Origin: Atherinomorus stipes
Lineage: Eukaryota > Chordata > Actinopteri > Atheriniformes > Atherinidae
Direction: 5' to 3'
Assembly: GCA_023101725.1 (NCBI GenBank)
Contig: JALJCO010003968.1
Span: 1,674,001 to 1,738,000, forward strand
DNA length: 64,000 bases
The stretch's first letter is position 1. The number at the start of each line of letters is the position of its first letter. The notes under the pieces are model-generated. The model worked only from the letters and a program-made list of their open reading frames with translations, did no database searches and was not told the DNA's origin. Positions 41,915 to 52,432 of this stretch are shown here, one piece after another. The translations under genes and the position numbers were made by a program.

Positions 41915-43351
41915 TGGCGCAGGACGTTAGCAGTTTAAATGGAGAGGACTATTTTGAGGGAAAATCCCCCTGTTGTTCAGACTCAGAGGCTTTGAGTCAA
42001 GGAGACAAAGAATATGATGACATCTTGGAACTCAATCAGTTTGATGGACTGCCTTACTCCTCTAGGTTTTACACACTGCTAAAAGAGAGAAAGGAGCTGC
42101 CAGTGTGGAGATCAAAGAGTGAATTTTTCGACACTTTGGCCAAAGGACAGTTTGTTGTTGTCAGTGGCTTTGCCAAAACTGGAAGGAGCTCTCAAGTGAG
42201 TACTGTGGTGTATCTGAGATATAGCATATTTTATTCATGCAAGAGGGAAGCATCTTTTATTTTAGAAAAAAAAAACTCATCTCACACTTATATTTAAACA
42301 GATTCCTCAATGGTGTGCTGAATTCTGCCTGTCAGCCCAGTTCCAGCATGGCATGGTGGTTTGCACACAGATTCATGCACAACAGGCTGTAGACCTCGCT
42401 CTGAGAGTGGCTGATGAGATGGATGTCAATATCGGCCATGAAGTTGGGTACAGCATCCCTTTGGAAACATGCTGCACCAATGAGACAGTCCTCAGGTCTG
42501 GTAAAGCTTCGCTTCTACTCTCACACACAGATGTATCTGAATCTTCCTCTCTTCTTGCACAGTCATGACTCACACCGCTAAATCACCCCGCCTTTTCTTA
42601 TTCTCATGAGGGAGGTGAACAAAAGGCTCAAGGGAGCTCTTTTCAGGGGCTCCGCCACAGCTGCCCGGCTCCCTGTCGACCCATATGTCACACTCACTAT
42701 ATCGGTCCCTCATAAGTTAGCCGGGGAACAAAGAAACTTGGTACACTGAGGGGTGGGGGATAAGATAAACAGGCAGCCAGAAAGTACAAAAGGGGTCTAC
42801 TCTAAAATCTTATTAGAGTAAATTACAGCTAATATCAGCAAAGTGCTTTTTATTAAGATGTATCTCTGAGGGATGGTGAATCCACCTTTTCAGTGCAGGC
42901 AAACCTGAGGATTTATTTCAGGCTATAATGAAACACCTTTGTATTAAATTCCCATCATTTCATCATCTCCAACAGATACTGCACTGATGATATGCTGCTA
43001 AGGGAGATGATGTCAGACCCCTTGCTTGAGCGCTATGGTGTGGTGATTGTGGACCAGGCTCATCAGAGGACTGTAGCAACCGATGTCCTCCTGGGTCTGC
43101 TGAAGGACATCGCTCTCCAGAGGCCGGAGCTCCGTGTGGTCCTCCTCTCAGCTGTTGAGCCCAGCCCCAAGCACCTGGCTCACTTTACCGGGTCAGCGGT
43201 GCCAGTGATCCACCTGGAGACTCTGGGTGCTGGGGAGGTGGTGTACAGCACCACAGGTGACAACTATTTCTGCTCTGCTCTCCGTCTCGTGCTGGAGCTC
43301 CATCACTCTGAGGAGCAGGGGGATGTGGTTGTGTTTCTGGTGACAACACAG
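41914..43351 (+). CDS. dhx32: DHX32 exons 1-3: RecA1 domain with degenerate motifs I, Ia, II, III
   Basis: Walker A (residues 85-92) reads GFAKTGRS: the invariant lysine is Arg91, codon AGG at 42184-42186. Motif Ia is TQIHAQQ instead of TQPRR. Walker B (residues 185-188) reads DQAH, with Gln for the catalytic Glu (CAG at 43055-43057). Motif III is SAV instead of SAT. Human DHX32, as I recall it, keeps GKS but has DDIH, so both are non-standard in different ways. Intron 42496-42975 holds nothing recognisable. Confidence 0.93.
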
Positions 43352-46300
43352 GTAAGAAAAAAAAAACTGCAATGCACCATGGATGAAACCAGAAATGAGA
43401 AAAAAATGTGTCTGATGGTTTATTCTTTGTGCACCTTCCATAAGGAAATCGATCTAGCCCATGATATCTTGTGTCATGAGGGACACAGTTTACCTCCTGA
43501 TCTGGGGGAGCTGCTGCCAGTTGCTGTGCATCCTGGCCAGCATGGGAATCTACCCATCATGGGGGAGGAGGAAGCCGGCCGGACACGCAGAGTTTTCCTC
43601 ACATCCAGCCCAAATGAGGACTTTTTCTGGGCTGTTAGCTCTATCAGCTTTGTTATCGATGCCGGGCTTGAGAAAAGATACGTAAGTTCAAGTTTAAGCC
43701 CTCCATGTGGTTTTCATTTTGATGAACTAAAAAGCCAAGATTGCATGAGTTTTACAGACACTGCTGCCCATAAACTCTCTGATCCTTCATGAATTATCTT
43801 TAGTATAAAAACTATTGAGATACTTATTTAGAAGTGCTTGTGTAAATGTAGTGGACATTTTTATATAGATGAGGCAAACTAATTGTGATTCCGTCGCAGG
43901 TCTACAACCCCAGGATCAGAACAAACTCAGCCATCATTCAGCCTATCAGCACGAGTCAAACAGCGTGTCGCAGACAGTTGGCAGGTCCAACAGGTGGGAT
44001 GTTACCATTGGTTACCTAACAGTTCCCATTTAAATCTGTAAATGTTGCTCCCAGGCTAAAAAATGATCTGTCTATCCTCTAGGCAAATGTTTTTGTCTCT
44101 ACCCAAAGGAGAGACAACTTCCTGCAGAGATACTTCCACGTATTGTGGAGTCGGACATCTCCTCCACTGTGCTCTTCCTGAAGAGGATGGAGATTGCTGG
44201 ACTGGGCCACTGCGACTTCATCGACAGGCCAGGTGAGATTTAGATGGAATGACATGTCTTTTAAAAATGAGCCAGGGTGCTTATTTGGTGAGTTGAATCA
44301 GCAAAGCCTTTTTTGCACCTCAAGATTGGCATCCAGGGGGGATGATATGAATTTTTGGTTCAGTCAGTTTGTTCTCTTTTGCTACAACAGACAGGAACTT
44401 TTTTATTGGAGGGCAGTGAGCCGTGCTTCAGCTGAACTGACAGCTCCTATTCCACGAGCTGACCTGCTTCCATGCGCTTTTGTTCTCACAGATTTATGCA
44501 CCCCCACAAACACAAACACACACACACACACTGAGCCTCCCATTAGCTGATTAGATGGTGGATATGCTGGAGCTGGCGTGAGGAAGAGTAGATGATAACA
44601 GTGTTTCTCCTCTTGTTCTTCATGTCCAGCGTTCCCGTGACAATTGTAGAAAAACATGTTTGCTAAAAGAAAACAGAATTTTAAAGCTCCTATTTGTACT
44701 GTGAAAGACTTTTCATTTTGCATAGTGGTGCATGGCAGATGTTTGTAAGGATTACAATTTCTAATCTGCTGCTGTCCATTCTCTCTGAGCACTGCCACCA
44801 GGGTGCCAGTTTATATGGGGGGTTGTATCACTGGGTCACTATTTCCAATAGTCACAGTGTATTTGTACAGAAGTAATAATCTCCCTGTTTAAATACTGTT
44901 AAGCGCAGCCTGGGATTTGTTTAAATGTTTTCCTGGACAGGTTTTTTTTCTTTTTTTTTAACCCCAGTTAAATGTTACTCTTTTTTTCCATACTTAAATC
45001 ATACTTAAAAACTGGAAAATATGTAAATAAGACTGTTTTAACATGCATAATTGGGTGAAGGACTTTATGAACCTTCTATCTGGAGAGTCTTGCTACTTTT
45101 CTGTGATTTTTGTGAAAAACCAACCAATGAAATGTCACTCAAAGATTTAAAGGAAAAATTTGAAGAAAACCTATATATGTAATTGGAGAGCATTTGTTTT
45201 ATGAACGAACTGCATTTGTTTTGTGGGGTTTTTGTTTGTTTTGTTTTGGGGGGGGGGGGATTATTGAGAAGATAATTTTTGTTGCCACTGTTACTGCAAT
45301 GATATTATAGTATTGATAATGAATTCTTTTCTCCAAAAATGAGTAGTGAACAGTACACCCCCAGTCTTTTTTTTTCTTTTTGTACTGTCTTGTCGTGTTT
45401 AATTTTGTCTTTTTTATTTTATATATATGATTTAAAAAAAAAAAATCTTACACTATATAATCCAAAACCCTCTTCAACCCAGACCCAGGAGGCCTCATGC
45501 AGGCTTTAGAGGAACTGGATTACCTTGCTGCTCTGGATAATGATGGCAACTTGTCTGAGATGGGCATCATCATGTCTGAGTTCCCCCTGGAGCCCCAGAT
45601 GGCCAAGACTGTCCTGGCCTCCTGTGAGTTTGACTGCGTCAGCGAGGTGGCCATCATCGCTGCTATGCTAACAGGTAACACCAGAACAGAGTTACGAAAG
45701 CAAATATGTGATCTGTATGTTTCACCAAATTCAATTAGGTGATTTTTTCTGTTTGTTTTTTAGCACCCAGTTGCTTCATGGTTCCCCCTGTGGAGCTGAA
45801 GCCAGAGGCAACCCAGTGTCATATGAAGTTCCAGCACCCAGAGGGAGACCACTTCACCCTTATAAACATCTACAAGGCCTTCAAACAGGGCCAGCAGAAC
45901 CCATGTGAGCTTACAGAGCATCAAAACATACACACATGAGAGAAATAATCATAAATTTAATTGCAATGATTTAAAAGGGTAGATTCACATTAGTTGATTA
46001 GAAAATACTAGCTGTAAAGACATAATATAAAAGACAGAAAAGCTTAAATAAAACACAGTTTTTCCTCATTTGTTATTATTCTGATTTCCTGGCTTTGCTC
46101 TCTGGCTTTTTCTCCCTCCTCTGTCAGGCTGTAATGAAGAGAAATGGTGTCAGGATTTCTTCCTGAACCACACTGCTCTGCTGATGGCCGATGCTCTTCG
46201 TTTGGAGCTTATTGACACTCTAAAGAGGATCGAGCTGCCCATCTCAGTGCCTGCCTTCGGCTCCAGAAGCAACACCATCAATATTAAGAGAGCGCTGCTG

Positions 46301-47835
46301 GCAGGTTTCTTCATGCAGGTTGGATATATATTTCCAGATAACTTAGCTTGTAGTTGGAATAGTGCAGCATTATGGAACGTTACTTAATCATGAGTGATTG
46401 CATTTTTCCCAATGTACAGTCATATAATAGGTGCAAAACCAAATCATGAAGCACGTTCTATGTACAGGTGTAACAAGACATCAATCTATATCGATATATC
46501 AATATAGATTGATGTATCAATTGTAAATAAATTCAAAAACCCAATATTGATCAAAAACCTGTATCAAACACACTTTTATCATGAAAATGGCTTTATTTTG
46601 AAAGTCCTCCGACACAATATTTTCACAATAAAACACATGTTTATAGTTGTGAAGTGAATAGATGTAACATGGGGAGATTTTACTTCAAAGCTTACAGTTA
46701 TGTTAAGAAACAATAACCTTGTTTATTACTTGTAATATACTGTTTCATATCATTTCACATCAATCAGTGGATCCAAAATCAAATCGAATCAAAATCGCAT
46801 CATGACTGAATTTGAGATATTGAATCGCCTATCTATTGTACTGATATAATATCGTATTGTGATTAAACCAGTGATTTACTCCCTCTAGTTCTGTCTATAA
46901 TCCTGTCTTTCTTACTCAGCAGTCTTCTTACATCGTGACTCCTGCTTTGGCTTTGATTTCCCCACAGGTGGCACGGGATGTGGATGGATCAGGGAACTAC
47001 TTTATTCTGACCCATAAGCACGTGGCACAGATCCATCCTCTGTCTGGCTACGGGGCTAAGAACCCAAAGCTGGGCCTGCCAGAGTGGGTCCTGTTCCATG
47101 AGCACACGTTCTCAGAAGACAACTGCCTCCGCAATGTAACCCAAATAACAGCAGAGGAGTAAGGCTTGCATTTTCATTACTGGCTAAATGAGGTTTCACT
47201 AACTAGACTCTGCCGTCTCCTGCTTAGACCTAGTATCTTAGTACTGCTAGAGGCTTTAATGTGATCAGACAGACACATTCCCATTTCCTTTTGAACCATG
47301 AGTAAAGCCCCAGTTCAGCAGAGGCTAGTCATGCTGGTAGTGAAGAGAGGAATTACAATCCGGTTCTAGTATCTGCTAGTCACAGAGGCGATTACAGACT
47401 GCACAGATTCACAGGAATGTAGAGCTACAGCTTAATAGAGAAAGTGAAAGCTTTGTAGTCTTTTTCTTTTTTTTAAGGTCCACAATCTATAGATATTCAC
47501 AGAAGCTCAGATAATGAGTCCACGTCTTATCTTCAACAAAACTGGGGGTCACTCAAAGCTTTGCTAGATTGCTATTACTAACTATTATTTTAAAAAAAAT
47601 ATTTTGCCCCCCAAAACACTGATTTTTGTCTAATGCACTGAAGACATTTTTCTGTCTACTTGTAAGGTTCATTCAGATGACACCACTGTACTTCTTCTAC
47701 AACTTGCCACCCAGTGAGAGCAGAGACATCCTGCAAAACATTTTGAATCGTGGAGCCTCTTATCAGGAGGAGAAACGTCCATCACGAGAGGAAACGCAGG
47801 AGAACCAGACTTCTGACCGTTGCGTCATACAGTGA
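41914..47835 (+). CDS. dhx32: DHX32, DEAH-box helicase-like protein, complete (11 exons)
   Basis: Exons: 41914-42195, 42302-42495, 42976-43351, 43445-43681, 43900-43993, 44083-44232, 45483-45674, 45764-45904, 46128-46318, 46968-47158, 47667-47835. They total 2217 bp, giving 738 residues (human about 743), with all phases consistent and GT-AG junctions. Start [14 protein letters not shown]. Diagnostic blocks: [105 protein letters not shown]. The fold is two RecA-like domains followed by winged-helix/HA2 and OB-type regions, as in DEAH/RHA RNA helicases. ATPase motifs are degenerate (see the following entry), so RNA unwinding is doubtful. DHX32 is linked in mammals to lymphocyte function and tumours, but its mechanism is unknown. 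Confidence 0.96.
43445..44232 (+). CDS. dhx32: DHX32 exons 4-6: RecA2 domain
   Basis: Encodes [60 protein letters not shown] and the region of motif VI. There the canonical QRxGRAGR is replaced by CRRQLAGP, so the arginine finger is not recognisable. Introns are short (93, 218 and 89 bp). The 1.25-kb intron after exon 6 (44233-45482) holds a (CA)n run near 44503-44530, a G run near 45248-45259 and T-rich sequence, nothing else. Confidence 0.92.
45483..47835 (+). CDS. dhx32: DHX32 exons 7-11: winged-helix/HA2 and OB-like C-terminus
   Basis: Encodes the helicase-associated region ([36 protein letters not shown]) and the OB-type C-terminus (LHPLSGY here as [22 protein letters not shown]) ending [12 protein letters not shown]. 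These motifs are close to human, so the C-terminal half is much better conserved than the ATPase motifs. The 649-bp intron 46319-46967 carries a decayed MITE (about 46465-46870); the 508-bp intron 47159-47666 shows nothing recognisable. Confidence 0.94.
46465..46870. mobile_element. Decayed MITE (AT-rich, ATCGATAT-type) in a DHX32 intron
   Basis: Starts near GGTGTAACAAGACATCAATC and has a local palindrome CTATATCGATATATCAATATAG, then AATCGAATCAAAATCGCATC and ATATCGTATTGTGAT near its right end. The style matches fish GGTGTAACGAT-type MITEs, but no clean inverted ends or target duplication were found. Confidence 0.4.
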
Positions 47836-48190
47836 CCGACAGAGCAGCTGTTCTCGGCTATGGTTAAATCATCATCAGGACTTTAACTGCAGCACATCTG
47901 GATACTTTAGTCACCACACAATTTCTTCTTTTGTTACTTCCTTTTTATCCTTTTTAATCACGTCATGTGCTGTATTTCTCTTTTAATAGTAATACAAAAT
48001 GCACTAATATATTGAATGAAAGCAATGGCTCATTTAAAAACTTATCAGTGGTTTTACAGTAATTCTTATTACAATTTAACACTGAATGTGTTTTTATTTT
48101 TACTGTGTTGCACTTTGAAATGTTTTTACAAATGTAAAGTGCTTAATAATAATAATAATAAAAAACTTAATAAAAGCCAAGTTTGTATTT
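47836..48190 (+). other. dhx32: DHX32 3' UTR and poly(A) signals
   Basis: AATAAA at 48157-48162 and 48169-48174, next to an (AAT)n run. The probable mRNA end is near 48190; inferred. Confidence 0.6.
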
Positions 48191-49196
48191 TAGAGCCACA
48201 GGACCTGTTGAATTCCTCTTTAATTATTCTGTGGGATTTGAACTGCCCAATAATCAGCTATCCGAGGGTTGAGCCTGATTAATGAGCTGCGTGGGCAGTT
48301 TGGACACGTCTGCAGCTCCAGCTCCTCTGGACTCACTTCATTAACACTGGGGTGACCCAGTTCACCGACACCACAGTGAAAACATCGTGTCCTCTCTTCA
48401 GTGTCTCTGCATAAACAGTTCTGCAGCGATCACTGCCAGATACCACATGGCACAGTGCCGCCTTCAAAAATCTAGTTGCATTTATCAAGTATTAATCAAA
48501 CTGTACATTTGTGGTCCACAGAGATAATGGACGTAAATTCTGCCCTCACAAGGATTAAATGTGCTGTATTAGTCAAGGAGCACCTTGTAGAGAATTATGC
48601 ATTCGTATGGAAATAAAACAAACTGTAAAATTTTAAATCCTTTTTATTTCTCACAGCAAACAATGCTGATATAAATTCACATTTTTACATACAGCATTAA
48701 GGACACACTCACCTCATGTGTTTGCATTGAATGCTGCTTAAGTATTGCACACAGTGTTTTTAAAGTAAATTATACAATTAACCTAATTTTTGCCAATCAG
48801 CCATCAGTCACACCTCAGCATATTACAGTCACAGTATTCTTGAATATCAAAAACACCAGTTATATTAAAATGACTGGACTTGTGCTAAATGCTGCCTTTC
48901 CATAAGTGATACTCACTTAACTAATGTTTGGTATAGTCAAAAAAAGAAATGAAAAAACTTCACACCCAACCTGAATGTATGACTTAACCATTTGAGCAAT
49001 TAAAATATTAAATAATATCTTCTAAATTTACATGTTTTCACAAAAAAATGCACAATTCAAACCCAGTAATCCAAATGCTGAACATTTTTTAAAGGCGCAG
49101 GGTGACCGTAACTTCAAAGTTTTAATTGTGTTGCCTGAGCTTGTGCATGTTAATAAAAGTCACTGTATGGCGTCGTTTTCTGTAACATTTCTGAGG
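48191..49196 (-). other. Convergent spacer and EDRF1 3' UTR
   Basis: EDRF1 non-coding 3' sequence runs leftward from 49196. A minus-strand AATAAA (TTTATT at 48643-48648 on the plus strand) probably ends it. About 0.45 kb then separates the convergent EDRF1 and DHX32 transcripts, with nothing recognisable in it. Confidence 0.5.
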
Positions 49197-52100
49197 TCAT
49201 GACTTATGTGTCCCTGTCCTGTCACTTCCTGTTTGCACTGTAAGCTGCTGCAGCAGCTCGGAGTAGAGCTCAACACGGCTGAGCAAAGGTGCGTTTTTGT
49301 CAGCACGCAGGAGCTTTGAATACACATTCTTGTAGGTTTTCAGCATCTCCTCATCCTTATTGCTGGAATACACACAAAAACATGAAAAATGGTCAGGAGT
49401 GGTGATACGGTTGGTGAAAAGCATGCAGAGTTTCAGATTGCTGCTCACCTTGCTTTCCGTTTTGTTGTTGCCATAAGTTTGATGACCTGCAGCAGCAGGA
49501 AAGAGAAACTTGGCTCAAATACGCTGATTAATTTAATCACTTCCTGGAGGTCCAGTCCAGACGTGGAGCTACTGGCTGCATCGGGAGAGTCAGCTGACTC
49601 GGCAGCAGGTGGATCACAAGACTACAGGATGAGACACAAACGAAAAGCTGGTGTAAATAACAGCACATGATCAAAACCAGTTAACTGGCACAGCATTTCC
49701 TCTGCAACTTGCCTCCTCCTGCTCCTCCAGCAGCTCTTTAGAGATGAGCTGGAAAGCATGGCGGGTTTCTGTCATGATATCTAAGGCTCCAGTCAGGCTC
49801 CTCAGCTTAGCCACACTGCTGCTCTGACCTTTGGAAGCACAAGATGCAATATAACTGTAAGAAGCTTTGGAAAGGAATGTTATTGTGTTCTTTGATTCAA
49901 TCCTTCTCTCACAACAAGAACCGAACTTTGTGGATTAAAAAAATAGTGCTCACCTGCCATTGTAAACTCAGCAAAAGCCACCCTCTCTAGCAAAGTGCGG
50001 AGCAGCTCGCAGGGTGCATCCTTAAGGCTGAGGAATAAAGAGACAGCCTTGCTGTAGTGGAGCTCCGCCAGGCTGCGATGCTGTTTCCTCAAGTGCTCAT
50101 CCCCCACCTGTCACACAGTCACAGCCAGAAACTCGTCTATCAGCAATAATTTACTGCTACACACATGAAACAGACTTTCCATTTTATTCTGATGACAAAA
50201 AAAGAGAACAGCACTGAGCTGTTAAGCGTCAGGATATCTAAATAAAATAATTTATAGTCTTCTCTTACGATTGAGTCTCACCTGGTTGCGAAAGCAGCTG
50301 TGGTACATGGAGGCCAAGCGGTAGTGGATGGTGGCAGCTCTGTACTGGTAGAGCGGCTGTCGGGCCGACTCGGTCTGCAGGTCGCAGTATTTCAGAGATT
50401 TCGTCATGGCCTCCGTCACTTCTCGCTCGATCTGGTAAAATGCAAGCAGGGACAGATTATTTCAAGTGAATGGTGATGAAATGTGACTGGTTTGAAGTAT
50501 TTTTGAGATTTTCAAAATTATTTGAGGGGGGAAAAAAAGGTTATTCCAATGACTGAAAAAGATAAGTACAATATAAGCTCACCTGCTCCTGAGCCTTCCT
50601 GGACAGCGGGGCATAATCCTGCAGAAGTGTAGCCAAGGTGAAATAGGTAGTGGATAACTCCCAGTTTACACTGTCCCACACTGCTGAGTGGCTCTCTCTG
50701 CTTCCCAGTGACTTCATAGCTCGTAAATAATAGTCAATGGCCTGGGGCGAACAAAAGCATTAGAGGAAATTGTCCAGATGTAACAAGCTCAAGAAGACTG
50801 CAGGAAAAACAAAGAGGAGTTCTGATAAGCCACCTTGTTGTAGTAAAGAGCCTCTTCAGGTGAGAACTCTCCTCTGCTGTCGTTGGCAGAGACGGTGCAG
50901 TGGGCCTGAGCACAGATTCTCATCAGCCTGCCTGTATTACACAGCAGTAACGCTGTGTTGGTGCTGTCCCCGATAGCTTCAAAGTCCTTCATTCCTTTCT
51001 CAAAGAAAGCAAAACTCTTTTTCCACAACTCCTGTTCTGCTGTGGACACTGACTTTTTCACTAGAGGGGGAACAAAGGAGAACGGACAGAACATTTTATT
51101 ACATTTCAGCAAAGGCTAAATGTCTTGTCATTTCTAAAAAGCATCCTAAAATAACTCAACAAATAAGGACCTAAAAGAAAAACAAAAAACAAAGATGTGC
51201 GACGACATACCCTCTTTCTCAGTCTGCATTGCTGCAGCCTGGTTCATATAATAGACTCCCATCTCATTCCGGATGTTTCCAAGCCTTTTGAGAACCTGAG
51301 ACAGCTGATCTGAGGTCTGGTCTTTCAAGGCCTCAGAGACAAGCAGTTCATACGCTGCCTCATAACATTTACTGCTAACAAACAGCTGGTACTCAGGGTC
51401 CATGGCCAGGTCTGTGGCCATGCTGAAGGCTAATGAATAGAAAACAAAATAATGAACATATGGAGGGATAAATAACCAAAAGTAATTATTTTGTTATGAC
51501 TGATACAGTGACTAACCCTGGCAGCTGCTCTCTCTGTGCAGGCTGTGCAGAAGCTCCTGGTCTTCTTTGGTCTGATAGCTGTATTCCTCCAGGTAAGCTG
51601 CTCTGTTGTTGGCATTCTGAGCCAACATCAGCTGGATGTCCCCACACAGAGACAGGCACTGGCTGTGAAACTGAAGCACTTGTGGGTGCAGTGCTCCACT
51701 CACTGAGCAATAAGCATCTGGGAAGGGGGAGAAGATATTTAAAAACAAAACCAACAACATATTGCTTTAGAAACATTAAACTCACTTTCGCATTTGCAAT
51801 CAAGTTTAAAATAGCTCTTCCACAAAGAAAAACATTTTGAGGTGCAGTTATTTCAATATGCATTAATATTAAAAGAATGTTAAATTAAGGCTGTTGCAAG
51901 CTATGAGCAAAATGGCCACAAGAGTCCAATTAAAAGAAGAAGCCCAAAGAAAACATGATACTAATGAAAAAGCAAATGCCTCAAAATATTTAAATAACCT
52001 CACCATAACACTGCAGAGATAGTTTGATGTAGCGCAACGCTCGCCCGTACTTCAGCAGGTTAGTGGCTGCGTCAGACAGGACGTAGTAGGCTTTGGAGGC

Positions 52101-52432
52101 TTTAAGGAAAAGCTGCAGCTTCATCCGGTGCTGCCAGGATCCTGGAATCATCCCTGAGCGTGTTGGGTGCTTCTGGTCAGACTGCATGGGCCCCACTGGT
52201 TACACACATGCAAAAAAGACCAGAAAGTTAGGTCATTACTGAGTCAGTTCATTATACCAACTGAAAAAAAGAGGACAGACTGACCTCTTTCAAGCAGAAG
52301 AGAGATGCCTTTCTCAGCAGCTGAGGCCCCATTCGCGCCTATGTCCTCATATTTGAGAGGAATGGGTGTGTTAGGATCTGCAGATGGGAGATCACTCTCC
52401 TTCTTGATGCTGCCATCCACTGCCTTCAACCC
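49197..52432 (-). CDS. edrf1: EDRF1 exons 15-25: C-terminal TPR-like region
   Basis: Helical repeats with blocks SGMIPGSWQHRMKLQLFLKA, YYVLSDAATNLLKYGRALRY, LHSLHRESSCQG, LGNIRNEMGVYYMNQAAAM, NTALLLCNTGRLMRICAQAH, VGDEHLRKQHRSLAELHYSK and ERVAFAEF. Exon 23 (49828-49713) ends GAG|GCAAGT, a GC donor; the last exon ends TGTHKS-stop (49199-49197). Introns here are short (about 80-200 bp), unlike those in the 5' half. Confidence 0.94.
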
